NCBI RefSeq assembly: GCF_045291395.1 | Contig: NZ_CP152342.1 | Span: 5,022,001 to 5,086,000 of the forward strand | Direction of reading: 5' to 3' | From: MR-S7 sp000400995 | GTDB taxonomy: Bacteria > Pseudomonadota > Gammaproteobacteria > Burkholderiales > Burkholderiaceae_C | Length of the DNA: 64,000 bases | In this document: positions 42,462-51,648 of the stretch, in pieces | How positions within the stretch are numbered: position 1 is the first letter of the stretch | Layout: every line of letters starts with the position of its first letter | Program-made: the position numbers and the translations under genes | Notes under the pieces: model-generated | What the model was told of the DNA's origin: nothing | The model's database searches: none | The model's input: the letters and a program-made list of their open reading frames with translations, nothing else

Positions 42462-44879
42462 ATGGCCCGCTGCCATTCCCTCATCCGCCCAGCGGCCCGC
42501 GCTGCCTTGCTGGCCCTGGCCTGCGCCGCCACGGGCGCGCCGGCCCAGCCCGCCGAGGGCGCGCCCCAGCCGGCCCAGGCCGCGCAGGAATACCGCATCG
42601 CCCCCGGCGCGCTGGATGATGCGCTGGCGCGCTACGCCACCCAGGCGGGCATCAGCCTGGACATGCCCCAGCCCCTGGTACGGGGCCGCAGCAGCCCGGG
42701 GCTGCAGGGGCGCTTCGGCGTGCGCGAAGGACTGGCGCGGCTGCTGGCCGGCACCGGCCTGGAGGCCGTGGTGCGCGGCCCCGGCGTGTACCAGCTGCGG
42801 GCCGTTCCCGAAGTGCATTCCGCCGCGCCTGCCACGCTGGATGCCGTGCGGGTGACCGCCCAGGCCGAACGCGGCGACACGACCGAAGGCACGGGCAGCT
42901 ACACCACGCGCAGCATGGGCACCGCCACGGGCCTGAACCTGTCCATGCGCGAAACGCCGCAGTCGGTGACGGTGGTGACGCGCCAGCAGATGGACGACCA
43001 GGGGCTCGGCAACGTGGCCCAGGTGCTGGAGCGCACCACGGGCATCACCACCAGCGCCAGCGAGACCGACCGCGTGGTCTTCCGCGCCCGCGGCTTCGAC
43101 ATCAGCAAGATCCAGTACGACGGCATTCCCCTCGTGGAGGACAACCGGTACGACACGGACTTCGTCTCCGACACCGCCATCTACGACCGCGTGGAAATCG
43201 TCCGCGGAGCGACGGGCCTGCTGTCCGGCACGGGGCAGCCTTCGGCCGCCATCAACCTGGTGCGCAAGAAACCCACGGCCGAACTCCAGGGGCATGTCCA
43301 GCTGAGCGCCGGCAGCTGGGATGCGTACCGCACGGAGCTGGACCTCTCGGGCCCGCTGGCGGCCGACGGCCGCATCCGGGGGCGCATGGTGGCCTCGTAC
43401 CTCGACCGCAAGTCCTACCTGGAAAGCTACAGCAAGGACATCTCCGGGCTGTACGGCGTGCTGGAGGCGGACCTGGCCCCCGGCATGCTGCTGACCGCCG
43501 GCATCGACTACCAGAACCGGCATGCCGGCGGCACCACGTTCGGCTCCACCGTGCCGCTGTTCTATTCGGACGGCAGCCCCGCGCGGTTTCCCCGCTCCAC
43601 CAGTTCCAGCCCGCCGTGGACCTACGCCGATGTGCGGCGCGTGGTGGGTTTCGCCACGCTGGAGCAGCGGTTCGGGAACGGATGGCAGGCCAAGCTGCAC
43701 CTCGCGCACCGGGATACGCGCGGCAGCGTGCGCGTGATGGGGCTCGACGGCTATCCGGACCGCGCCACGGGCGAAGGCGTGTCGCCCTGGTTCAACAGCT
43801 ACGACACGCGAGGCCGCCAGCGGGCCGTGAACGTGCACGCCAGCGGCCCGTTCTCCCTGCTGGGCCGCACCCATGAGCTGATCCTGGGCTATGCGCGCAG
43901 CAGCCAGCCCTATGTGGCGAGCTACCACACGCTGCTGCGCTCCAGCGCATTGGCGAGCTACAACGACCGCCAGAGCTACCCCGCGCCGGAGTACGGCACG
44001 GCCTACAGCCACTTCAACCGCGAGCAGCGCAAGGAAGAGGCCCTCTATGCCGCCACCCGCTGGCACCTGGCCGAGCCGCTCAAGCTGATCGCCGGGGCCC
44101 GCCTCACGCATGCCGACTATGCGCAGGACTGGCGCGGCACGGTCACCACCGCCTCGTACCGCAACGAGCTGACGCCCTACGCGGGCATCGTCTACGACGT
44201 CTCGCGCAACGTCTCCGCCTATGCCAGCTACACCGACATCTTCCAGACGCAAACGCTGCGGGACCGGCACAACGCGCTGCTGAAGCCCCTCGTCGGCACG
44301 AACGTCGAGGCGGGCCTGAAGGGCGAGCTGTATGGCGGGCGGCTGAACGTCTCCGCCGCCATCTTCAAGGTGAGACAGGACAACCTGGCCGAACTGGACG
44401 AGATCATCGAGGGCGAGTACCGCTACAAGACGGTGGACGGCGCCACGACGCGCGGCTACGAGCTGGAGGTTTCGGGCGAGCCCCTGCGCGGATGGGAACT
44501 GTCGGCCGGGTTCACGCGGCGCATCTTCAAGGACCGCATGGGCGTGCGCGTGCAGACCACCGAGCCGTCGAGCCTGCTGCGCCTGACCAGCGCCCATCGG
44601 CTGCCGGGCGCCCTGCACCGGGTCACGCTGGGCGGGCACCTGAGCTGGCAGAGCCGGATCTACGCCACGGGCCGCAACGGCAGCCCGACCGGGGCGGACG
44701 TGGAGCAGAGCGGTCATGCCCTGGTCCATCTCTTCGGGATCTACCAGGCCACGCCCAGGCTGGACTTCCAGCTCAACGTCAACAACCTGTTCGACAAGAC
44801 GTATTACGCCGCCGTGGGCGGGTCCGGCCGCTACGGCGACTCGCGCAGCGTCACCGTGAGCATGAAGTACCGTTTTTAG
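42462..44879 (+). CDS. TonB-dependent siderophore receptor with signalling STN domain
   Basis: An 805-residue outer-membrane transporter. After the signal peptide an STN domain (about 40-110: IAPGALDDALARYATQAGIS) allows signalling to FecR. The plug (about 135-260) has ETPQSVTVVTRQQMDDQGLG and IVRGATGLLSGTGQPSAAIN. A 22-strand-type barrel follows, ending KYRF. With the ECF sigma and FecR genes it forms a surface-signalling iron(III)-siderophore uptake set. Ligand cannot be inferred. GGAG precedes the ATG. The stop overlaps the convergent thioredoxin-fold gene by 4 bases. Confidence 0.93.
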   Translation: MARCHSLIRPAARAALLALACAATGAPAQPAEGAPQPAQAAQEYRIAPGALDDALARYATQAGISLDMPQPLVRGRSSPGLQGRFGVREGLARLLAGTGLEAVVRGPGVYQLRAVPEVHSAAPATLDAVRVTAQAERGDTTEGTGSYTTRSMGTATGLNLSMRETPQSVTVVTRQQMDDQGLGNVAQVLERTTGITTSASETDRVVFRARGFDISKIQYDGIPLVEDNRYDTDFVSDTAIYDRVEIVRGATGLLSGTGQPSAAINLVRKKPTAELQGHVQLSAGSWDAYRTELDLSGPLAADGRIRGRMVASYLDRKSYLESYSKDISGLYGVLEADLAPGMLLTAGIDYQNRHAGGTTFGSTVPLFYSDGSPARFPRSTSSSPPWTYADVRRVVGFATLEQRFGNGWQAKLHLAHRDTRGSVRVMGLDGYPDRATGEGVSPWFNSYDTRGRQRAVNVHASGPFSLLGRTHELILGYARSSQPYVASYHTLLRSSALASYNDRQSYPAPEYGTAYSHFNREQRKEEALYAATRWHLAEPLKLIAGARLTHADYAQDWRGTVTTASYRNELTPYAGIVYDVSRNVSAYASYTDIFQTQTLRDRHNALLKPLVGTNVEAGLKGELYGGRLNVSAAIFKVRQDNLAELDEIIEGEYRYKTVDGATTRGYELEVSGEPLRGWELSAGFTRRIFKDRMGVRVQTTEPSSLLRLTSAHRLPGALHRVTLGGHLSWQSRIYATGRNGSPTGADVEQSGHALVHLFGIYQATPRLDFQLNVNNLFDKTYYAAVGGSGRYGDSRSVTVSMKYRF

Positions 44880-45499
44880 GACGGCTTGTACTTGATCGTG
44901 CAGCCATACGCTTGGGTGGTGGCCGCCGCGATGGGCTTGCCCCCCGCCACGTCGGCCAGCGCCGCCTTCACGTAGTTGGTGGCCTTCTCGATGTCGGCCA
45001 CGCGGGCCGAGGGGATGCTGTCGATGCCGCCCGCATACACCAGCACACCTTGCGGGTTGACGATGTACATGTGCGGCGTGGTACGCGCGCCGTAGGCATG
45101 GCCCGTGGCGCCGTCCTCGTCCATCAGCACGGCCGTGGGCTGGGCCTTGCGCTCGGCCAGCCAGGCGGCGAGCTGGGGCGGCGCCAGGTAGTCGCCGCTG
45201 GCCTTCTCGGTGGAGTTGATGGCGAGCCACACCCAGCCCTGCTCGCGCGCGGCCTTCTGCGTGGCGGGCATGTTGCCGCTGTCGTAGTGCTTGCGCACGA
45301 AGGGGCAGCCGGGGTTGGTCCACTCCAGCACCACGTACTTGCCCTTGAAATCCGACAGGCGCACCGTCTTGCCCGCCATGTCCTGCAGCGTGAAGGCGGG
45401 CGCGGGCTGGCCCACGGCGGCGGTCTGGGCCGATGCGCCGGCGGCGAAGGCCAGCAGGGCGGCGGTGGCGATCAGGCTGCGGCGGCAAAGCGTTGGCAT
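44876..45499 (-). CDS. Exported thioredoxin-fold (AhpC/TSA-like) protein
   Basis: A 207-residue exported redoxin. The signal MPTLCRRSLIATAALLAFAA ends ASA; the fold has PAPAFTLQDMAGKTVRLSDF and KYVVLEWTNPGCPFVRKHY, with a single Cys in the usual peroxidatic or reductant position (NPGCPF). TTPHMYIVNPQGVLVYAGGI supplies the cis-Pro. It lacks a CxxC, so it is not a classical disulfide reductase. It is adjacent to dsbD, so a role in periplasmic thiol or peroxide handling is plausible. Convergent with the receptor gene, 4-base overlap. Confidence 0.82.
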   Translation of the reverse strand: MPTLCRRSLIATAALLAFAAGASAQTAAVGQPAPAFTLQDMAGKTVRLSDFKGKYVVLEWTNPGCPFVRKHYDSGNMPATQKAAREQGWVWLAINSTEKASGDYLAPPQLAAWLAERKAQPTAVLMDEDGATGHAYGARTTPHMYIVNPQGVLVYAGGIDSIPSARVADIEKATNYVKAALADVAGGKPIAAATTQAYGCTIKYKPS

Positions 45500-45512
45500 G
45501 GCGTTTCTCCAG

Positions 45513-47702
45513 TCAGAGGTTGGCGATGGCCGCGCGCAGCTCGCGCGCGCCGAGGATTTCGCTGAACACCACGGGCGCCCGGCCCGGGGCGTGCAGCACG
45601 TACACCGGCACGCCGCTGCGGCCGAGCTGCGCCAGCGCGGCGGTGATGGCCGGGTCGCGCCGAGTCCAGTCGGCGCGCAGCAGCGCCACGTTCTTCGCGG
45701 CGAAGTCGCGCAGCACGTCGGTGTCGGCCAGCGTGGTCTGCTTGTTGTACTGGCAGGTCACGCACCACGCGGCGGTGTAGTCAACGAAGACCGGCTGGCC
45801 CTGGGCCAGCAGCTGACCGGGCAGGTCCGGCTGCCAGGGCTGCCATGCTCCTGATGCGATAGCTGGCTGCGCTTGTTCCGCCTGGATTTCAGTGATCTTT
45901 GGGCCCCAGGTCCAGACCAGCCAAGCGCAAGCAGCTATCGAAAGCGGAGCAAGCACGGCCCGCCCGCGCCCGCGCAGCGTGAGCGCCCAGACCGCCATGG
46001 ACAGCACCACCAGCAGCGCCAGCAGCACCGCCGCGCCGTCGATGCCGCTTTGCTGGCCCAGCACCCACACCAGCCAGACCACGGTGGCGAACATGGGAAA
46101 GGCCATGGCGCGGCGCAGTGTCTCCATCCATGCGCCGGGGCGGGGCAGGGCGCGCGCGAAGCCGGGCAGCCAGCTCGCCAGCAGGTACGGCAGCGCCAGC
46201 CCCAGACCCAGCGCCGCGAAGATGGAAAGCGCCTGCGCCCCCGGCAGCATGGCCGTGAGCCCGAGCGAGGCGCCCATGAACGGCGCCGTGCAGGGCGAGG
46301 CCACGGCCACGGCCAGCACGCCGGTCAGGAAGGCGTCGGCCACCGGGTGGCGCGCCTGCAGGCTGGCGAGCGACGATGGCAGCATGCGCCCGAACTCGAA
46401 CACGCCGCCCAGGTTGAGCCCGATCAGCGTGAACAGCGCGGCCAGGCCCGCCACCACGGCGGGCGACTGCAGCTGGAAGCCCCAGCCCACGGCCTCGCCC
46501 GCCGCGCGCAGCGCGAGCATGCCCGCGCCCAGCAGCAGGAACGACAGCACCACGCCCACCGTATAGGCCAGCCCGCCGATGCGGTGCGCGCGGCGGTCCT
46601 GCGCGTGGCGCGCGAAACCCACCACCTTGATCGCCAGCACCGGGAACACGCAGGGCATCAGGTTGAGCAGCAGCCCGCCCAGCAGCGCGCCACCCAGCGC
46701 CGCCAGCCACAGGCCCGCAGGCACCGGGGCGGGGGCTGGCGCGCCAGCGGCAGCATTCGCGCGCAGCGCCGCCTCCAGCGCGGGCGAGACGGTGGCCGGA
46801 GCCGCCACCTGCGGCCAGCCGCTGGCCACCGGCAGTGCCACCCGCCAGCCCTGGCCGCCGTGGGCCAGCACCACCGGCATCGGGTCGGGGCTGGCGCTGC
46901 GCTGGGGCGACAGCGGCAGGCGCGCCACCCAGGTATCGCCCTGCCACTGCTGCGCCACGTCGGCGGCGGTCTCCACGACGCCCGTGGTCTCGGCGAACAC
47001 CTCCAGCGTCTGCCCGTGCAGCGCGGGCGGCAGGCCTGCCACCTTCACCGCGAGGGCGTTGCCCTCCACGTGCGCGCTGCTGCCCTCATCCGTGGCCGGC
47101 GCGGCCAGCGGCCGGGGATGGGCCTGCGCGGCCGCCGCGAACGCCGCCGCGTGCAGCGCCGTCGTGCCCTGGATGGGCAACTGCAGCGTGAACGTGCCTT
47201 CCTCCGGAATGCATTCCTTGCGGCACACCAGCCACGAGGCCTGCAGCTGCACCGTCACCTCCTTGGCCAGCGGCCCGGCCTGGAAGGCGGGCGACACGGT
47301 GACCGGCACGGGCAGCAGCACCGTGCCCTCGTAGCCGTAGTTGGCCAGGTTGCCGATGGGAATCTTGCGCGGCACGGGCCAGGCCACCTCGCCCGCATCC
47401 ATGCCGGGCGGCAGCGTCCATTCGAGCTGCGTGGGCAGGCCGGAGTCGCCAGGGTTCTTCCAGTAGGTGTGCCAGTCGGGCTGGTGCGTGATCGACAGGC
47501 CCAGCCACAGCGGCTTGCCCGGCCCCACGCCATCGGGCGCCTGCGCGACCAGCTCGGCCTGCACGTGCGGCGTGACCACCGTGCTGCTGCCTGCGGCGGC
47601 CGAGGTTTTGAGGTGAAATTGGGCTGCAGCGCCTGTGGATAAAGCGCTGGCTGCTATGAAAAATAAAGCGTGCAGCAGGCGCTGCGGCAGGCGGTGGGGC
47701 AT
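45513..47702 (-). CDS. dsbD: Thiol:disulfide interchange protein DsbD
   Basis: A 729-residue inner-membrane protein that carries electrons from cytoplasmic thioredoxin to the periplasm. Alpha domain: LVCRKECIPEEGTF pair. The beta (eight-helix) domain has paired catalytic cysteines in LNLMPCVFPVLAIKVVGF and VASPCTAPFMGASLGL. The gamma domain is thioredoxin-like with AAWCVTCQYNK. I start at ATG 47702 (MPHRLPQRLL). Two stretches are encoded by the dispersed hairpin repeat: the signal peptide (FFIAASALSTGAAAQFHLKT) and the linker between beta and gamma domains. It lies directly upstream of the thioredoxin-fold gene, 13 bases apart. Confidence 0.93.
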   Translation of the reverse strand: MPHRLPQRLLHALFFIAASALSTGAAAQFHLKTSAAAGSSTVVTPHVQAELVAQAPDGVGPGKPLWLGLSITHQPDWHTYWKNPGDSGLPTQLEWTLPPGMDAGEVAWPVPRKIPIGNLANYGYEGTVLLPVPVTVSPAFQAGPLAKEVTVQLQASWLVCRKECIPEEGTFTLQLPIQGTTALHAAAFAAAAQAHPRPLAAPATDEGSSAHVEGNALAVKVAGLPPALHGQTLEVFAETTGVVETAADVAQQWQGDTWVARLPLSPQRSASPDPMPVVLAHGGQGWRVALPVASGWPQVAAPATVSPALEAALRANAAAGAPAPAPVPAGLWLAALGGALLGGLLLNLMPCVFPVLAIKVVGFARHAQDRRAHRIGGLAYTVGVVLSFLLLGAGMLALRAAGEAVGWGFQLQSPAVVAGLAALFTLIGLNLGGVFEFGRMLPSSLASLQARHPVADAFLTGVLAVAVASPCTAPFMGASLGLTAMLPGAQALSIFAALGLGLALPYLLASWLPGFARALPRPGAWMETLRRAMAFPMFATVVWLVWVLGQQSGIDGAAVLLALLVVLSMAVWALTLRGRGRAVLAPLSIAACAWLVWTWGPKITEIQAEQAQPAIASGAWQPWQPDLPGQLLAQGQPVFVDYTAAWCVTCQYNKQTTLADTDVLRDFAAKNVALLRADWTRRDPAITAALAQLGRSGVPVYVLHAPGRAPVVFSEILGARELRAAIANL
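45844..45952. repeat. Inverted pair of hairpin-repeat ends inside dsbD (copy 10)
   Basis: GCTCCTGATGCGATAGCTGG..GCGCTTG (about 45848-45876) and GCGCAAGCAGCTATCGAAAG..GGAGC (about 45925-45950) are inverted repeats of about 29 bases enclosing some 50 bases. Each arm is the AGCTATC end of the family. This encodes the dsbD stretch LSIAACAWLVWTWGPK and EQAQPAIASGAWQPW. Confidence 0.75.
47604..47672 (+). repeat. Dispersed hairpin repeat, copy 11 (dsbD signal peptide)
   Basis: TTGAGGTGAAATTGGGCTGC, then AGCGCCTGTGGATAAAGCGC and TGGCTGCTATGAAAAATAAA. It is translated on the minus strand as the DsbD signal peptide. It shares the TGAGGTGAAAT left end with copy 12. Confidence 0.8.
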
Positions 47703-47873
47703 GGCTGGGGTGGGAGCAGCAGGGCGATGGTTTGGTTCCTGCAAGGCTTATCGACTTCGGGAACTGGCCAATGGTAGGGGAGGCTAGGGAGTGTGATGGA
47801 TTGTGAATAATTGTGAGTTCGGTTTAAATCACCCTCTTGCTTTTTTGACGCCCTCCGTTCACGGACGCTTGCC

Positions 47874-48920
47874 ATGCCTGCTGCCCTCACCCGCTCGACG
47901 ATCATGTCCACCGCTCTGTGCGCGGCTGCTGCCTGGGTCCATGCCCAGTCACCCGACCCGCTGTTTACCGTGCGCGATGGCGGCGGCACGGCGCGGGCCA
48001 GTGTGCATGGCACGGGCGCCCTGTACGTGGGCGGGGCTTATGACAACACCGTATTCACTCCTGTGGCGCCGGTGGAGGGGGCGGGCACTCGCCTGGTCTG
48101 GGTTCCCGAAAAAGCGGCCTTTCGAGTAGGGCAGGTCACTGGCACGCAGTGGGACAGCGCGAACTTGGGCGACTACTCGTTCGCCGCCGGGCTGGATACG
48201 CGGGCCCTGGGCGCCCATGCAGTGGCATTCGGCAACGGCTCCGTCGCGGCAGGTGGCGCCTCGTTCGCCGCCGGGGACACGAATACCGCCAGCGGTGCAG
48301 CCTCCGTTGCGCTGGGCTACCACGCGCATACCAATGCCCGGCAGGGCAGTTTCGTGTTTAGCGACCGCTCCAGCATGGACGAGGTACGGGCAGGCGTGAA
48401 CCACTCCGCCAACTGGCGCGTCAGTGGAGGCTTTCGCATCTTCACCTCGTCTAATCTGTCCACCGGTGTGACCATCCAGTCGGGCGCCTCGGTAAGCAAC
48501 TGGGGGCAGGCGAGCGCGGTGATCTCCACCTCTACCGGGGCCATGCTCACCACTGGTGGGGTGTGGCAGAACGTATCGGATGTGAATCGCAAGCACCTGT
48601 TCGCACCGGTGGATGGCGAGGCGGTGCTGGCCCGCTTGCGCTCAGTGCCCATCCAGGAGTGGAGCTATCGCGCCGAACCGGACGAGGTGCGCCATCTGGG
48701 ACCCACCTCGCAGGACTTCCGCGCGGCATTCGGTCTGGGCCAGGACGACAAGAGCATCGGCACGGTAGATGCCGACGGCGTGGCGCTTGCCGGCGTGCAG
48801 GCGCTGGACGCGCGGACGCTGCGCCAGGGCGACGAGATCGCCGCGCTGCGCGCCGAGAACCAGGCGCTGCGCGAGCGGCTGGCCGCCATCGAGCGCGCGC
48901 TGGGCGCGGCTGGTCAATGA
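47874..48920 (+). CDS. YadA-head / peptidase S74 self-chaperone surface protein
   Basis: A 348-residue exported protein with a signal peptide (cleaved near VHAQ25). Residues about 95-150 are YadA-like head repeats (YSFAAGLDTRALGAHAVAFG, ASFAAGDTNTASGAASVALG). Residues about 235-310 form the S74 intramolecular chaperone, with SDVNRKHLF (the Ser/Lys-type self-cleavage site) and RHLGPTSQDFRAAFGLGQDD. A C-terminal trimeric coiled coil follows (IAALRAENQALRERLAAIER). S74 domains fold trimeric fibres, mostly phage tail spikes. There is no barrel anchor, so export and attachment are open. Its TGA overlaps the next start (ATGA). Confidence 0.8.
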   Translation: MPAALTRSTIMSTALCAAAAWVHAQSPDPLFTVRDGGGTARASVHGTGALYVGGAYDNTVFTPVAPVEGAGTRLVWVPEKAAFRVGQVTGTQWDSANLGDYSFAAGLDTRALGAHAVAFGNGSVAAGGASFAAGDTNTASGAASVALGYHAHTNARQGSFVFSDRSSMDEVRAGVNHSANWRVSGGFRIFTSSNLSTGVTIQSGASVSNWGQASAVISTSTGAMLTTGGVWQNVSDVNRKHLFAPVDGEAVLARLRSVPIQEWSYRAEPDEVRHLGPTSQDFRAAFGLGQDDKSIGTVDADGVALAGVQALDARTLRQGDEIAALRAENQALRERLAAIERALGAAGQ

Positions 48921-50800
48921 AGGCCCTGGCTGCTGTAGCGCTGCTGGCCGTGGGCGCGGCGCAGGCCGCTGTGGAGGTGGCGCCGGGCGCCACGGTCGAG
49001 ATCGCGTCGCCGGGCGCGGTCGCCCTGCATTGCGGCGCGCTCGACGTGCACGGTGCGCTGGCCCTGCTCGGTGGCAGTGTGGAAGAGGCGGGTGACGTGG
49101 CCATCGCCGTGGGCGCTTCGGTGGCCGTGACCACCGGGACTCTGGAGGTGGGTGGTAGCTGGAGCAATGCGGGCAGCTTTGGCGCGGGAGCCGGCACGAT
49201 CGCTTTCTCGGATGGCTGCTCGTCCGCGCCGGCCGTGCTGACCGGCGCCAACGCCTTCCATCACCTCGTGCTGACCAGTGCGGCGGGGCGCAGCTTCGTC
49301 TTCCCGCCGGGAGCCGACACCACAGTCTCTGGTTCGCTGACCCTGGCAGGCACGGGTGGAACGCCGATCCAGGTCGAGTCTTCTGGCGGGGGCGATGCGA
49401 CCATCGCCCTGGGCCCTGCGGCATGGCGCATGCAAACGAATGCGCATGTGGCAGCGGACGTGCACTTCACCGGCGGCGCCGCTCCAGGCGCGCCCGCGAA
49501 CGTGGTTGCCACGCCCGTGCCGGGCGGCGGCCAGGCCACCGTGTCCTGGTCGGCTCCCTCCATCAGCGGCGGCAGCGCCATCACGGGCTATACCGTCACG
49601 GGGTCGCCTGGCGGCTCTTGTACGGCCGGGCCGGCCGACACCAGTTGCCTCGTCGCAGGCCTGACCAATGGCGTGGCCTATACCTTCATCGTCGCGGCCA
49701 GCAACGATTCCGGCCCGGGTACGCCTTCCGGCCCCAGCAGCCCTGTCACAACCCAGGGGGCGCAGGCCATCACCTTCCCCAACCCCGGCAGCCAGACCTT
49801 CGGCACTGCGCCTGTGCTGTCTGCCAGCGCCACTTCGCTGCTGCCCGTGGCGTTCGCCTCCGTCACGCCCGCCGTATGCACGGTGTCGGGCAGCACGGTC
49901 ACGCTGCGGGCATCGGGTACCTGCACCATTGAGGCCACCCAGCCCGGCAACCCGGCCTGGGCCGGTGCCGCGCCGGTGCAGCAGAGCTTCCCGGTCCAAG
50001 CCATAGCACCCGGCGCCCCCACGGGTGTGGCGGCAGTGCCGGGTAATGCCCAGGCATCCGTGCACTGGACGGAGCCCGCTGCCAATGGCGGCGGTATCAC
50101 CGGCTATGCGGTGCAGGCCGTGCAGGACCCCGCCAGAACCTGCGCCGTTGCGCCGCCGCTCACCCAATGCACCGTGCACGGACTGGAGAACGGGCGCACC
50201 TACACCTTCACGGTGCGGGCCATCAACGACGCGGGCGGCACCGGATCGGCCCCGTCCAACCCCGTCACGCCGCTGGCCGATGCCAAGGCGTTCGCGGCCG
50301 AGTCCCCTACGGGCACGGGCTCCGTGTCGGTGAGCGTGGCCGGCGGCGGCGCCTGCGCGTTCGAGCGCGTGCAGCTGCTGCCCGCTGCCAGCGCCAGCAC
50401 GCCGCTGCCGCAGGGCCTGGAACTGCCGCACGGCTTGCTGGACTTCGTGCTGCACGGCTGCGACGCGACGGCCGTCACGGTGACCGTCGCCTACCCCAGC
50501 GCGCTGCCGCAGGGCGTGCGCTACTGGAAGCTGCATGGCGGCGCCTGGGCCCCGTTCAGCGGCGCCCAGGCCAGCCCTGGCTCCACCACGGCCATGCTCA
50601 CGCTGTACGACGGCGGCCCTGGCGACGATGACGGCGTGCCCACACCCAACGGCCGCATCGTGGACCCCGGCGGCGTGGGCGCGATGGCGGCCGGCGGCGC
50701 AGCCAGCATCCCCGCGCTGTCGCCGTGGGCGTTGGCACTGCTGGCGCTGCTGCTGGGTTGGCGTGGTCGCCGCCGACTCCGTTCGGGCGGCCGGGTTTGA
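48917..50800 (+). CDS. Secreted fibronectin-III protein with choice-of-anchor U and IPTL-CTERM sorting signal
   Basis: A 627-residue exported protein. Signal peptide 1-18. A beta-helix-like N-terminal part (20-185) is followed by fibronectin III domains (about 190-280 and 365-453), an Ig-like MBG-type repeat (about 283-360: ITFPNPGSQTFGTAP), and a choice-of-anchor U domain (about 454-590: KAFAAESPTGTGSVSVSVAG, DGGPGDDDGVPTPNGRIVDP). It ends in an IPAL-x2-W hydrophobic segment plus RGRRRLRSGG. That tail is the IPTL-CTERM sorting signal, so the protein is processed and released or anchored at the surface. It is coupled to the YadA/S74 gene by ATGA. Confidence 0.82.
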   Translation: MKALAAVALLAVGAAQAAVEVAPGATVEIASPGAVALHCGALDVHGALALLGGSVEEAGDVAIAVGASVAVTTGTLEVGGSWSNAGSFGAGAGTIAFSDGCSSAPAVLTGANAFHHLVLTSAAGRSFVFPPGADTTVSGSLTLAGTGGTPIQVESSGGGDATIALGPAAWRMQTNAHVAADVHFTGGAAPGAPANVVATPVPGGGQATVSWSAPSISGGSAITGYTVTGSPGGSCTAGPADTSCLVAGLTNGVAYTFIVAASNDSGPGTPSGPSSPVTTQGAQAITFPNPGSQTFGTAPVLSASATSLLPVAFASVTPAVCTVSGSTVTLRASGTCTIEATQPGNPAWAGAAPVQQSFPVQAIAPGAPTGVAAVPGNAQASVHWTEPAANGGGITGYAVQAVQDPARTCAVAPPLTQCTVHGLENGRTYTFTVRAINDAGGTGSAPSNPVTPLADAKAFAAESPTGTGSVSVSVAGGGACAFERVQLLPAASASTPLPQGLELPHGLLDFVLHGCDATAVTVTVAYPSALPQGVRYWKLHGGAWAPFSGAQASPGSTTAMLTLYDGGPGDDDGVPTPNGRIVDPGGVGAMAAGGAASIPALSPWALALLALLLGWRGRRRLRSGGRV

Positions 50801-50858
50801 AGTGAAATAGGCCTGCAGCGCTTGACTGGAAAGCGCAGGCCGCTATGAAAAACGGGGT
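50795..50858 (+). repeat. Dispersed hairpin repeat, copy 12
   Basis: TTTGAAGTGAAATAGGCCTG, then CAGCGCTTGACTGGAAAGCGC and AGGCCGCTATGAAAAACGGG. The first bases are the TGA stop of the preceding gene. Same subtype as copy 11 in dsbD. Confidence 0.85.
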
Positions 50859-50871
50859 GGCCCACCGGCCG

Positions 50872-51609
50872 TCAGGCCATGCCCAACACCACGCGCCGTG
50901 CCATGGCGCCCTTCTTCTCGATCTTGGCGACCACCACCGCGCCGATCTCGCCCGTGCGCGCCACGTGCGTGCCGCCGCAGGGCTGCAGGTCGATCTGCGT
51001 GCCGGCGCTGCCCACGCGCACCGTGCGCACCACGCCCGTGCCGCGCGGGGGCTGCACGCTCATGCTCTTGACGAACTGGGGGCTGGCGTCCAGCTCGGCG
51101 TCGGTGATCTCGCCGATGGCCACGGCGTGGTCCTCGGCCACCAGGCGGGCGATGGCGGCGGTGAGCTGGTCCTTGTCCAGCGCGCCGTCCATGTGGAAGT
51201 CCATGCGCGCGTAGTCCGGCGTGATCGAACAGCCGTTCACCGGCTGCGCGACGATGTGGCACAGCAGGTGCGTGGTGGTGTGAAAGCGCATGAGCCGATG
51301 GCGCCGCTCCCAGTCGATGCGCGCCGTCACCGCGTCGCCCACAGCCAGGCCCGGGGCCTGCCCGGGCGCGGCCAGGTGCACGATGCCGGCCGTGGGCTGG
51401 CCGTCGGCATCCTTGCCCTTGCGCGTGTCGGCGATGGGCAGCAGGCTGCCGTCCGCGCGCACCAGCACGCCGGCGTCGCCGGCCTGGCCTCCGCCCAGGG
51501 GGTAGAACACGGTGCGGTCCAGCACCACGCCGCCGTCGGGCGTGAGCGCGGTGACGCGGGCGCTGCATTCGCGCAGGTAGCTGTCTTGGCGGAAGAGGTC
51601 GTGGGTCAT
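50872..51609 (-). CDS. Alanyl-tRNA editing protein (AlaX type)
   Basis: A 245-residue stand-alone editing enzyme that hydrolyses Ser-tRNA(Ala) or Gly-tRNA(Ala). It has the zinc motif HTTTHLL (residues near 105) and the second zinc motif CGGTHVA near 210, with GGGQAGD early on, as in AlaRS editing domains. It lacks the catalytic aminoacylation domain. Its 3' end follows the IPTL-CTERM gene convergently across a hairpin repeat. It is expressed apart from the LuxR pair upstream. Confidence 0.88.
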   Translation of the reverse strand: MTHDLFRQDSYLRECSARVTALTPDGGVVLDRTVFYPLGGGQAGDAGVLVRADGSLLPIADTRKGKDADGQPTAGIVHLAAPGQAPGLAVGDAVTARIDWERRHRLMRFHTTTHLLCHIVAQPVNGCSITPDYARMDFHMDGALDKDQLTAAIARLVAEDHAVAIGEITDAELDASPQFVKSMSVQPPRGTGVVRTVRVGSAGTQIDLQPCGGTHVARTGEIGAVVVAKIEKKGAMARRVVLGMA

Positions 51610-51648
51610 GGAGAGCGATGGTACGCCGGGGCCCGGCGCGTGCCGCGC

